This document shows positions 1 to 6,566 of a stretch of DNA of 13,699 bases, in pieces; the stretch's first letter is position 1; each line of letters starts with the position of its first letter. The stretch covers positions 1 to 13,699 of the forward strand of contig JAURJO010000396.1 in assembly GCA_030832235.1 (NCBI GenBank). Direction: 5' to 3'. The position numbers were made by a program, and so were the translations under genes. The notes below the pieces were generated by a model. That model was not told the origin of the DNA and made no database searches. It saw only the letters and a program-made list of their open reading frames with translations. Source of the DNA: Verrucomicrobiota bacterium (GTDB taxonomy: Bacteria; Verrucomicrobiota; Verrucomicrobiia; Opitutales; Opitutaceae).

Positions 1-339
1 GCGGCCGGCGCGCAGGCTCTCCTCGAAACCGGCGTTGATCCGCAGCAGCGCGGCGATCTCGCCGGAGTCGATCAGCGCCCGCGCCGCATCTTCATCCGCC
101 GGGTGCGCGACGGCGTCGAAGCAGGCCGAGCCGGTGAAGCGCGCCACGAGCGCCCGGCTCGCCGGCGTGCCATCGCGGTCGACCACCGCGAGCCGCACGT
201 GGCGCACGTCGAGCGTGACCGCATACCCGAAGATCAGCGTCTGCAGCACGGGCAGGCCGAGGATCACGAACCGCATGCGCGGGTCGCGCAGGACGGAGCG
301 GAACTCCTTGCGGAGGATGGCGAGGATGCGTTCGCCCAT
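1..339 (-). CDS. ybhR: ABC-2 type exporter permease, YbhR-like (partial, 3' end outside window)
   Basis: This is the N-terminal 113 codons of an inner-membrane permease of the ABC-2 family; the rest lies left of base 1. The protein opens MGERILAILRKEF, followed by a basic stretch with RDP and a first membrane segment (about residues 22-44) containing LPVLQTLIFGYAVTLDV. A soluble, probably periplasmic domain then begins with VDRDGTPASRALVARF. This is the usual layout of the YbhS/YbhR/YhhJ family, and the first 75 residues closely resemble the neighbouring YbhS-like protein, so the two permeases are paralogues. The ATG at 339 lies 2 bp after the stop of the upstream permease gene, so it is the last visible gene of the exporter operon. 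By family precedent the two permeases form a heterodimer. The symbol rests on gene order plus similarity to E. coli ybhR as I remember it. Confidence 0.88.
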   Translation of the reverse strand, partial: MGERILAILRKEFRSVLRDPRMRFVILGLPVLQTLIFGYAVTLDVRHVRLAVVDRDGTPASRALVARFTGSACFDAVAHPADEDAARALIDSGEIAALLRINAGFEESLRAGR

Positions 340-341
340 GG

Positions 342-1475
342 TCAGCGGTAACGTCCGCGGGTGAGCCGGATGGCGAGCGCGAGGAGCGCCACGGCGAAGA
401 CGACGAGCAGGAGAGCGTCACGGGCCAATGTCTCCAGCCCCGTGCCGCGCAGGAAGACGCCCTTCACGAGCGACACGAAATACCGCGCCGGCACGAGGTG
501 GCTGATCGCCCGCACCGGCGCCGGCATGTTGGCGATGGCGAACGCGAAGCCCGAAAGCAGGAACGCCGGGAGAAAGGTCGACACCATCGCGAGCTGGCTG
601 GCGAGCAGTTGCTGCCGCGCGAGCGCGCTGATGAACAATCCCTGCGCCAGCGTGCCGACGACGAACACCAGGCCGGCCGAGAACAGCAGCGTGACGCTGC
701 CGCGCAGCGGCACATCAAAGAGGAACACTGTCATCAGCACCGCGACGATCATGTTGGCGAGGCCGATGGCCGCGTAGGGCAGCAGCTTGCCGAGGATGAT
801 CTCGGCCGGCCGCACCGGGGTCGTGATCAATTGCTCCATGGTGCCGCGCTCCCACTCCCGCGCCACCGTCAGCGCCGTGAGTAGCGCCGCGATCAGGCCC
901 ATGATCACCGCCATGATCCCGGGCACGATGAAGTTGCGGCTCTCGAGATCGGCGTTGAACCAGACGCGCGGCCGCAAGTCGACGGAGGGAACCGGACCCG
1001 CCGCCCCGGACCGCCGCGCGGTCTCCAAGGTGATCTGCGCGTGGTACGCCGCCACCACCGCCTGCGTGTAGCCGAGCACGATGCCGGCGGTGTTCGCGTC
1101 GGCGCCGTCGATGATCGCCTGCACGGGCGCCTCGCGGCCCGCGCCCAGCTGTTCGGCGAAGTCCGGCGGGATGACCAGCGCCACCATTGCGCGCCGGCTG
1201 TCGAGCGCGTGCGCAATCGCCGCCTCGTCGGCGACCGAGCCGCGCAGATCGAAGTACCGCGTGGCGGTGAAACGGGCGACGAGCGCGCGGCTCTCCGGCG
1301 TGCCGCTCTGGTCGCGCACCACGATGGGCACGCGGTTGACGTCCAGCGTCAGCGCGTAGCCGAACATCAGCAGCATCAGCATCGGGATGCCGACGGCCAG
1401 ACCGAGGCTGCGCGGGTCGCGCCGGATGTGGATGGCCTCTTTGCGGGCCATCGCGAGCAGCCGACGCGGGTTCAT
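342..1475 (-). CDS. ybhS: ABC-2 type exporter permease, YbhS-like
   Basis: A 377-aa inner-membrane permease, the same length as I recall for E. coli YbhS. Features in order: a basic N-terminus with KEAIHIRRDPRS; TM1 at about 24-44; a large periplasmic domain (45-180) with DGADANTAGIVLGY; then five membrane segments at about 183-205, 231-253, 261-284, 293-316 and 352-371. The cytoplasmic loop after TM2 carries AREWERGTMEQL (205-216), the conserved element of this permease family. PARYFVSLVKGVFLRG (329-344) is also typical. The start ATG overlaps the stop of the upstream ATPase gene (ATGA, 1472-1475), so the two are translationally coupled. It should form the export channel with the YbhR-like protein, powered by the two ATPases. 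E. coli YbhFSR is linked to drug and cation efflux, but the substrate here cannot be read from sequence. Confidence 0.93.
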   Translation of the reverse strand: MNPRRLLAMARKEAIHIRRDPRSLGLAVGIPMLMLLMFGYALTLDVNRVPIVVRDQSGTPESRALVARFTATRYFDLRGSVADEAAIAHALDSRRAMVALVIPPDFAEQLGAGREAPVQAIIDGADANTAGIVLGYTQAVVAAYHAQITLETARRSGAAGPVPSVDLRPRVWFNADLESRNFIVPGIMAVIMGLIAALLTALTVAREWERGTMEQLITTPVRPAEIILGKLLPYAAIGLANMIVAVLMTVFLFDVPLRGSVTLLFSAGLVFVVGTLAQGLFISALARQQLLASQLAMVSTFLPAFLLSGFAFAIANMPAPVRAISHLVPARYFVSLVKGVFLRGTGLETLARDALLLVVFAVALLALAIRLTRGRYR

Positions 1476-2452
1476 CGGGCGACCTCCCGGCTGGCCCCGG
1501 CCGCCCGGTCATGCGTCTCGATCAACGAGACGAACACGTCCTCCAAGGAGGGCGTCACGCGCTCGATGCGGCTGACGGCCATCCCGGCCGCCGCGAGCGC
1601 CGCCGGGATCTCGCGGAGCGCGGCCGCCGCGTCGCGCGCCACCGCGTGCAGGCCGCCGCCGTGCAGCGAGACCTCGCGCACGGAGGGCAGCGCCTCGACG
1701 ACGGAGATCGCATCCTGCGGCCGCGGGCAGACTATCTCCAAAACGGCCTCGTGCAGGTGCGCCGACTTGAGCTCCCCCGGAGTGCCGAGCGCCACGAGTT
1801 CGCCGCGATAGATCACGCCGAGACGGTCGCAGTACTCGGCCTCCTCCATGTGATGGGTTGTCACCAGCACCGTCACCCCGCTCGCCGCCAATCCGTAGAT
1901 CAGGTCCCAGAAGCGCCGGCGGCTGTTGGGGTCTACACCCGAGGTGGGCTCGTCGAGGAACAGGATCGGCGGCTCGTGCAGCACCGCGCAGCCGAGCGCG
2001 AGCCGCTGTTTCCAACCGCCCGAGAGATCGGCGGTGCGGGTGCGGCGGTGTTCCTGCAGGCCGGCCATTTCCAACACCCAATCGCGGCGGGCCGCGCGGC
2101 GCGCGCGGGGCAGGCCCTGGATCCCGCTGAAGAACTCGATGTTCTCCTCCACGGTGAGCTCATCGTAGAGCGAGAACCGCTGACTCATGTAACCGATGCG
2201 GGCGCGGATGCGTTCGGTGTCACGCACGATGTCGAGTCCCGCGACCCGCCCGGAGCCCCCGGTCGGCACCAGCAGGCCGCACAGCATGCGGATGGTCGTC
2301 GACTTGCCGGCGCCATTCGGCCCCAGCAGCCCGAAGATCTCGCCGCGCCGCACCGCGAAGGAAACGCCCGCCACCGCGCGGAACGACCCGAACGTCATCT
2401 CCAGGTCCCGTACCTCGATCGCGCGGGCCGGGGTTTCCATGATCGTGTTCAT
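1472..2452 (-). CDS. ybhF: ABC exporter ATPase, equivalent to the C-terminal half of YbhF
   Basis: A 326-aa cytoplasmic nucleotide-binding protein. Visible motifs: Walker A GPNGAGKST (44-52), Q-loop glutamine 91 in YMSQRFSLY, signature LSGGWKQR (143-150), Walker B ILFLDEPTSGVD (163-174) and H-loop histidine 200 in VTTHHMEEAEYCDR. All ATPase residues are intact. RGEIFGLLGPNG, VTTHxMxEAEYCDR and the YRGELVALGTP stretch match the second nucleotide-binding domain of E. coli YbhF, as I remember that protein. The C-terminal 100 residues are the family's regulatory tail, ending in the usual SLEDVFVSLI. The ATG at 2452 overlaps the stop of the first ATPase gene by ATGA (2449-2452). Residue M5 is a possible alternative start, but the overlap favours the first ATG. 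It is expected to pair with the next ATPase as a heterodimer. Confidence 0.93.
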   Translation of the reverse strand: MNTIMETPARAIEVRDLEMTFGSFRAVAGVSFAVRRGEIFGLLGPNGAGKSTTIRMLCGLLVPTGGSGRVAGLDIVRDTERIRARIGYMSQRFSLYDELTVEENIEFFSGIQGLPRARRAARRDWVLEMAGLQEHRRTRTADLSGGWKQRLALGCAVLHEPPILFLDEPTSGVDPNSRRRFWDLIYGLAASGVTVLVTTHHMEEAEYCDRLGVIYRGELVALGTPGELKSAHLHEAVLEIVCPRPQDAISVVEALPSVREVSLHGGGLHAVARDAAAALREIPAALAAAGMAVSRIERVTPSLEDVFVSLIETHDRAAGASREVAR

Positions 2453-3402
2453 GGTCGGGAGGGCGCCGTTCCGGTAAACTTACCGCCCGGGCTGGCGAGC
2501 ACGGCGACAAACACGTCCTCGAGCGAGGGTTCGACGGGGCGCACCGATTCCAGCGCGACACCCGCCGCGGCGAGTAAGTCCGCGACACGCCGCGCGGCCT
2601 GGGCCGCATCGGGCGCCGTCACGTGGATGCGGTCGCCAAACAGCCCCACGTTGGACTCCGCCATTCCTTCACGCAGCAAAGCGGCGGCGCGGCGGGGCTC
2701 GGCCGCCCGCACTTCCAGCAGCGAACCGGGCAGGAGGCGTTTCACCTCGTCCGGGGTTCCGAGGGCGAGCACGCGGCCCTCGTGCAACAGCGCGAGCCGG
2801 CTGCAGCGTTCGGCCTCATCGAGGTAGGCGGTGGAGACGAGGATCGTCACCCCTTGCCGCACCAATTGATGGAGAATCCGCCAGAAATCGCGGCGCGACA
2901 CCGGATCGACGCCGTTGGTCGGCTCGTCGAGGAAGAGGACCTGCGGCGTGTGGATGAGCGCGCAAGCCAGGCCGAGTTTCTGTTTCATCCCGCCGGAAAG
3001 ATTGCCGGCCAGGCGGCGACGGAAGGGCTCGAGTCCGCTGAACCCGAGCAGACGCGTGGTGCGCGCCGGCAGTTCCGAGGCGGGCACACCCTGCAGGTCC
3101 GCGTGGAACGCGATGTTTTCGGCGACGGTCAGGTCCGGATAGAGTCCGAATCGCTGGCTGAGGTAGCCGATGCGGTCCTTCACGCCGCCCGGACGGCGGA
3201 CGACGTCGCATCCGGCCACTTCGATGCTGCCGGACGTGGGCGGGAGAATGCCGGTGAGCATCCGCATCGTCGTCGTTTTTCCCGCCCCGTCGGGCCCGAC
3301 GAGGCCGAAGATCTCCCCCACCTCGACTTCAAGATCGAGATCCGCGACCGCCGTCACCTCGCCGAAGGTGCGACGCAGCCCGCGCGTCAGAATGGCGGCC
3401 AT
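2449..3402 (-). CDS. ybhF: ABC exporter ATPase, equivalent to the N-terminal half of YbhF
   Basis: A 317-aa ATPase with Walker A GPDGAGKTT (36-44), Q-loop Q83 in YLSQRFGLY, signature LSGGMKQKLGLA (135-146) and Walker B VLFLDEPTNGVD (155-166). The switch position usually held by histidine reads STAYLDEAE (190-198), with alanine at residue 192. GPDGAGKTT, LSGGMKQKLGLAC and STxYLDEAE are features I recall from the first domain of E. coli YbhF, where the histidine is also absent. This is therefore probably the catalytically weak half of an asymmetric pair. The gene starts 7 bp after the stop of the membrane-fusion gene and overlaps the next ATPase by 4 bp. Together with that gene it looks like a split YbhF; the fused or split state varies within the family. 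Confidence 0.92.
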   Translation of the reverse strand: MAAILTRGLRRTFGEVTAVADLDLEVEVGEIFGLVGPDGAGKTTTMRMLTGILPPTSGSIEVAGCDVVRRPGGVKDRIGYLSQRFGLYPDLTVAENIAFHADLQGVPASELPARTTRLLGFSGLEPFRRRLAGNLSGGMKQKLGLACALIHTPQVLFLDEPTNGVDPVSRRDFWRILHQLVRQGVTILVSTAYLDEAERCSRLALLHEGRVLALGTPDEVKRLLPGSLLEVRAAEPRRAAALLREGMAESNVGLFGDRIHVTAPDAAQAARRVADLLAAAGVALESVRPVEPSLEDVFVAVLASPGGKFTGTAPSRP

Positions 3403-3409
3403 AGCAGGC

Positions 3410-4399
3410 TCAGCGGCCCTTTGTCGTAGCGGCGGACCCGGTTGCCACCGGCACGATGACGTCGGCCGGCATGCCCGTCTTCAACTCGTCACGCGGGTTC
3501 AGGACGTCGACCTTCACGCGGTAGACGAGCCGCACGCGTTCCTTGGCCGTCTGGACGGTTTTCGGCGTGAACTCCGCCTCCGACGAGATGAACGCGACGG
3601 TGCCCTCGTGGGTGCGGTTGGCGGCGGCGTCGGTGCGGACAGTCACCTTCTGGCCCAGCCGTAATCGGCCGAGGTCGGTCTCGTTGAGGTAGGCGCGCAC
3701 CCACATGTGCACGGTGTCGGCGACGGTGACGACCGGCGTGCCGGCGGCGACGAACTCCCCGGCCTCGACGTGGTGTGAGAGCACGACGCCGTCGAGCGTC
3801 GACACGAGGCGGGTCTGGTCGAGCCGTGTCTGCGCGAGCGCGAGCGCGGCCGCTGCCTGCTCGGTGCGCGCGCGGGCCTGCAGAATGGTTTCGGGGCGCG
3901 GTCCGGCCTGGATGAGACGGGCGCGCTCGCGTACCTCGGCGACGCGGGCCTCGGCGACCCGGAGTTGGGCGCGCGCCGACTCGAAGTCGCGGGTCGGGAT
4001 CGCGTTCCGCTGCAGCAACTCCTGCTGCCGGTTGAAATCGAGCTCGGCGCGTTCGCGTTCAGCCTGGGCGCTGCGAAGTACGGCCTCCGCGGCGGCGATC
4101 TCCTGCGGCCGCGATCCGGCCTCCAGTTCGGCGAGCAGGGCCTGGGCGGCCGCGAGCTCCGCGCGGCGCAACGCGACCTCCTGAACTTGTTCGGAATCGT
4201 CGAGACGTGCGACGAGTTGCCCCGCCTTCACGCGCCGGCCCTCGTCGACGAGGCGTTCCACCACGCGGCCCGGGTATTTGAAGCTCAGCTGGGCGTCGAC
4301 CAGCTCGAGGTTGCCCGAAAGCGTGAGCGGTCCGTCCGTGGCGGCTGGCTGGCAGCCGGCGAGGATCAGCACGCCAAGAGGAAGGAGAAGCCGTTTCAT
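3410..4399 (-). CDS. ybhG: HlyD-family membrane fusion protein, YbhG-like lipoprotein
   Basis: A 329-aa periplasmic adaptor that should connect the ABC exporter to an outer-membrane channel. The N-terminus (MKRLLLPLGVLILAGC) is a lipoprotein signal with lipobox LAGC, acylated at Cys16. E. coli YbhG, as I recall it, uses a membrane anchor instead. Next come LTLSGNLELVDAQLSFKYPG (26-44), the first lipoyl half-motif (about 40-68), an alpha-helical coiled coil rich in Ala, Glu and Arg (72-195), the second lipoyl half (200-228) and the beta-barrel with AYLNETDLGRLRLGQ and SSEAEFTPKTVQT (272-284), which is typical of YbhG. The frame is open up to an ATG at 4462, but only the ATG at 4399 puts the signal peptide at the N-terminus. 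No Shine-Dalgarno is visible. It is the first gene of the operon. No TolC-type gene lies nearby. Confidence 0.92.
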   Translation of the reverse strand: MKRLLLPLGVLILAGCQPAATDGPLTLSGNLELVDAQLSFKYPGRVVERLVDEGRRVKAGQLVARLDDSEQVQEVALRRAELAAAQALLAELEAGSRPQEIAAAEAVLRSAQAERERAELDFNRQQELLQRNAIPTRDFESARAQLRVAEARVAEVRERARLIQAGPRPETILQARARTEQAAAALALAQTRLDQTRLVSTLDGVVLSHHVEAGEFVAAGTPVVTVADTVHMWVRAYLNETDLGRLRLGQKVTVRTDAAANRTHEGTVAFISSEAEFTPKTVQTAKERVRLVYRVKVDVLNPRDELKTGMPADVIVPVATGSAATTKGR

Positions 4400-4460
4400 G
4401 ATGAGGAGGCGGCCAAACCGCCGCTCGACTGGAAAATATCCGGCGCCCGCGGGATGCGGC

Positions 4461-4501
4461 AAGCCCGCCGGCGGCGGGCCTGGCCGGCCTCGGGCGGGCT
4501 T
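4461..4501. repeat. Alternative inverted repeats (possible attenuator-like structure)
   Basis: AAGCCCGCC at 4461-4469 is perfectly complementary to GGCGGGCTT at 4493-4501 (9 bp, 23-nt loop). The core GCCCGCC (4463-4469) can also pair with a nearer copy of GGCGGGC at 4473-4479 (7 bp, 3-nt loop). The two hairpins exclude each other. The block lies 62-102 bp upstream of the ybhG-like start and 65-105 bp upstream of the kinase-like gene. The structure is directly visible; a regulatory role is only inferred, and GC-rich DNA forms such pairs easily. Confidence 0.45.
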
Positions 4502-4541
4502 GAGGCGACGTGAGCGTTCCCCTTGCGTTTAAGACTGCCAC

Positions 4542-4555
4542 CGCGAACGTTCGCG
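4542..4555. promoter_or_regulatory. 14-bp perfect palindrome, candidate operator
   Basis: CGCGAACGTTCGCG is its own reverse complement. It ends 10 bp before the ATG of the kinase-like gene. A dimeric repressor could bind here, or the sequence could fold close to the start codon in the mRNA. I do not recognise the binding protein, and no regulator gene is present in the window. Confidence 0.45.
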
Positions 4556-4565
4556 CGACGGCGGC

Positions 4566-5498
4566 ATGCTCGATGTCTTCACCCGCAAAATCACCCGGAT
4601 CCAAGGCCGCCTCCTCCCCGGAGAAGGCGAGCGCGACGAAATTCACGACGATCACGAACGCCGACTGGAGTCGCTCGCTCGCCTCCGGGCGGCAGCGGAA
4701 AAATGTGATCTCCGAGCAGATTCGGACCAGGATCTCGTCCTCCTCGCGGAAGACGAAGTGAGTCTGCTCGAGGGCGCCGGCGGCGAGTGGGCGGAGCTGG
4801 GTGAGGCGATCCGCGACTTTCGCGCGCGGCTGCCGCTGCTGCGCCTGGAGGATTTCGGATTCTCCGCCGAAGTGGAGCATCCGCTGGAGGAGCCCAATCC
4901 CCGGCTGCGGTACCTGCACAGCGGCGTCGAGGCGTCCGCGTTCCTCTCGGTGGAGTGCGGTTCCGTCTACAAGTTCTACCTTCCGCGCGAGGAGAAGCGC
5001 GTCGGGAGCGTGTTCGGCTTCCGGATGGGCGCCGAGACGGCGCTGCAGGCCGACGCCGAACTGGGCAGCTACCGCGGCCTGCTCGAAAAACTCCTGTTGA
5101 TTCACGCCTTGGGAGGCGCCGCCACCGAGGCGGTGGCGATCACGCCGGAGGGAATCCTGATCGCCAAACAGACGCTTGGGGAACCGCTCTCGCAGGGGGC
5201 GGACACGTCTCGGCATCTGCCGCCGAACCTCATCGAGATCCCCTCGCGCTTCCTGCGCGCCAACCGCGATCACCCCCGGCTGTTCTTTCTCGATGGCGTG
5301 CCGTGGCTGGTGGCCGACCTGCATGCGCGCAATTTCGTGCGGTGCGAGGACGGGGAGTTGCGGGTGATCGACCTCGTGGCCGCACCGTGGCCGAGAGCGA
5401 TGGTACCCCGCGACCCGTTGATGGCGGAGTGGCTGGAGCGGGTGCTCCGCGATCCGGATGCCGGCGCCCTGCGCAGCGCGCCGGATGATGAGCTCTGA
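4566..5498 (+). CDS. Uncharacterised 310-aa protein with protein-kinase-like motifs
   Basis: I do not recognise a named family. The C-terminal half has residues in kinase order. There is HSGVEASAF (118-126) followed by GSVYKFYLP (132-140), where K136 could be the ATP-binding lysine. Next is a hinge-like GILIAKQTLGEPL (196-208). Last comes DLHARNFV (251-258) and, 13 residues after N256, D269 in LRVIDL. The D251-N256 spacing equals that of the HxDxxxxN catalytic loop, and IDL would replace DFG. This pattern resembles the divergent kinase domains of aminoglycoside-phosphotransferase and polyvalent-protein types. The first 90 residues are charged and probably helical. No signal peptide or membrane segment is seen, so it should be cytoplasmic. 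It is transcribed divergently from the exporter operon. No clear Shine-Dalgarno precedes the ATG. The coding call is firm; the fold is an inference. Confidence 0.8.
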   Translation: MLDVFTRKITRIQGRLLPGEGERDEIHDDHERRLESLARLRAAAEKCDLRADSDQDLVLLAEDEVSLLEGAGGEWAELGEAIRDFRARLPLLRLEDFGFSAEVEHPLEEPNPRLRYLHSGVEASAFLSVECGSVYKFYLPREEKRVGSVFGFRMGAETALQADAELGSYRGLLEKLLLIHALGGAATEAVAITPEGILIAKQTLGEPLSQGADTSRHLPPNLIEIPSRFLRANRDHPRLFFLDGVPWLVADLHARNFVRCEDGELRVIDLVAAPWPRAMVPRDPLMAEWLERVLRDPDAGALRSAPDDEL

Positions 5499-5511
5499 CG
5501 CCCCGACTGCT

Positions 5512-5539
5512 CACCCGCTTCCACCCGCCTTTCACCCGC
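5512..5539. repeat. Three direct CACCCGC repeats at helical spacing
   Basis: CACCCGC occurs at 5512-5518, 5522-5528 and 5533-5539, a spacing of 10 and 11 bp. The repeats lie between the stop of the kinase-like gene and the start of the amidohydrolase gene (5632). Such phasing puts the repeats on one face of the helix, as in activator sites, but no matching regulator is known here and the motif is simple. Confidence 0.3.
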
Positions 5540-5631
5540 CGCTGACCGGGTAAGGCAGGTTTTCCAACCGCCCCCCCTTTGAATCGGTTTGCTCCCCACC
5601 TGGAACCCATGCTCTTCCCCGCCCGCGTCCC

Positions 5632-6531
5632 ATGAGCCGATTTTTTCCCGCCGCCCTTCTCGTCACCGTGTCGGCGTGCGCCGCGGTGGCGGCGGCCCCG
5701 GGCACGGTAACGCTCGCCGGGGACCGGCTGGTCGAGTGCATCGCCGGCGACTTGCCGGTCGTAATCACGGTTCCGCACGGTGGGCGGCTTTCACCGGAGG
5801 GTTACGCGCGCCGCCCGAAGGGCGTGACCGACATGGACGTGAACACGCAGGAGCTCGCGCGGGCGTTCGCCGACGAGTTGACGCGGCGCACCGGCGGTCA
5901 CGCGGCGATGGTCATCAGTCTCCTGCACCGCTCGCGGCTCGATCCCAACCGCGAGATCGGTGAGGCGGCCGGAGGTGGCGCCCCCGCCGAAGCCGTCTGG
6001 CGCGCGTTCCACGCCGCCATTGAATCCGCTCTCGCCGCCGCGGCGGCGCGCCACGGCTTCGCGTTCCTCATCGATCTCCACGGGCACGCGCACCCGATCG
6101 CGCGGCTGGAACTGGGCTACGGCCTCGGCGCGCCGCAGCTCAACGTCGACGACGCCGGGTTCGACCGCTCCGGCGTGATGGAGGTCTCAACCCTGCGCGA
6201 TCTCCATGCCGCGCGCGGCGGCAGCGCGGCGACGCTCATCCGGGGTGCGCGCAGTTTCGGCGCCTTGCTCGCGGAACGCGGCCTGCGCGCGACACCCAGC
6301 GCCGCGGAACCCGGACCCGGCAACGGACCGTTTTTCTCCGGCGGCTACATTGTCCGCCGCCACGCCGCCGAACCCGCGACCACCAAGGTCGACGGGGTGC
6401 AGATCGAGTGTCCGCGCCCCGGCGTGCGCGACACCCCGGAAAACCGCGGACGCTTCGCGCGGGCCGCCGCCGACGCGCTGCTCGTGTTCCTGCACGAGCA
6501 GTATGCCTGGCGACCGGCCGCCCGGCCCTGA
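5632..6531 (+). CDS. Exported N-formylglutamate amidohydrolase family protein
   Basis: A 299-aa protein of the FGase family, whose characterised members hydrolyse N-formyl-glutamate to formate and glutamate in histidine breakdown (HutG). Motifs in order: VPHGG (47-51), DMDVNTQELA (67-76), HRSRLDPNRE (99-108), DLHGH (148-152), GGYIVRRH (237-244) and VQIECPR (256-262). The N-terminus is a signal peptide. The hydrophobic stretch ends VSACAAVAAA, which could be cut after AAA or be a lipoprotein site at Cys16. Export argues against a cytoplasmic hut role, and no other hut gene is nearby. A periplasmic amide substrate such as a formylated or glutamyl compound is possible, but that is inference. The downstream gene follows after 35 bp, probably in the same transcript. 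No clear Shine-Dalgarno is present. Confidence 0.9.
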   Translation: MSRFFPAALLVTVSACAAVAAAPGTVTLAGDRLVECIAGDLPVVITVPHGGRLSPEGYARRPKGVTDMDVNTQELARAFADELTRRTGGHAAMVISLLHRSRLDPNREIGEAAGGGAPAEAVWRAFHAAIESALAAAAARHGFAFLIDLHGHAHPIARLELGYGLGAPQLNVDDAGFDRSGVMEVSTLRDLHAARGGSAATLIRGARSFGALLAERGLRATPSAAEPGPGNGPFFSGGYIVRRHAAEPATTKVDGVQIECPRPGVRDTPENRGRFARAAADALLVFLHEQYAWRPAARP

Positions 6532-6566
6532 GATCCCGCACCTGGAAACCGGAGTCGTCTGCCCGC

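Larger units (their letters stand above)
4400..4565. promoter_or_regulatory. Divergent intergenic region between exporter operon and kinase-like gene
   Basis: This 166-bp spacer must carry the 5' signals of two divergent transcripts. It contains a 14-bp perfect palindrome (4542-4555) and alternative inverted repeats (4461-4501), listed separately. A short hairpin GGCGG/CCGCC (about 4409-4423) lies just upstream of the ybhG-like start. I could not find convincing -35/-10 pairs in either direction; a TTTAAGAC stretch at 4528-4535 is the only AT-rich candidate. Confidence 0.5.

Noticed and set aside
1511..2827. 438-aa open frame on the plus strand
   Set aside because: It is antisense to both ATPase genes, whose motifs are unambiguous; the frame itself has no recognisable protein signature.
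4059..5324. 421-aa open frame on the minus strand
   Set aside because: It is antisense to the kinase-like gene and runs out of frame through the start of ybhG. It is rich in Arg, Gln and His with no domain pattern, as expected for a shadow in GC-rich DNA.
6408..6566. N-terminal extension of the glycosylase-labelled protein into the preceding gene
   Set aside because: It would overlap the amidohydrolase gene by over 120 bp and is an Arg/Ala-rich shadow; conserved sequence begins after ATG 6567.
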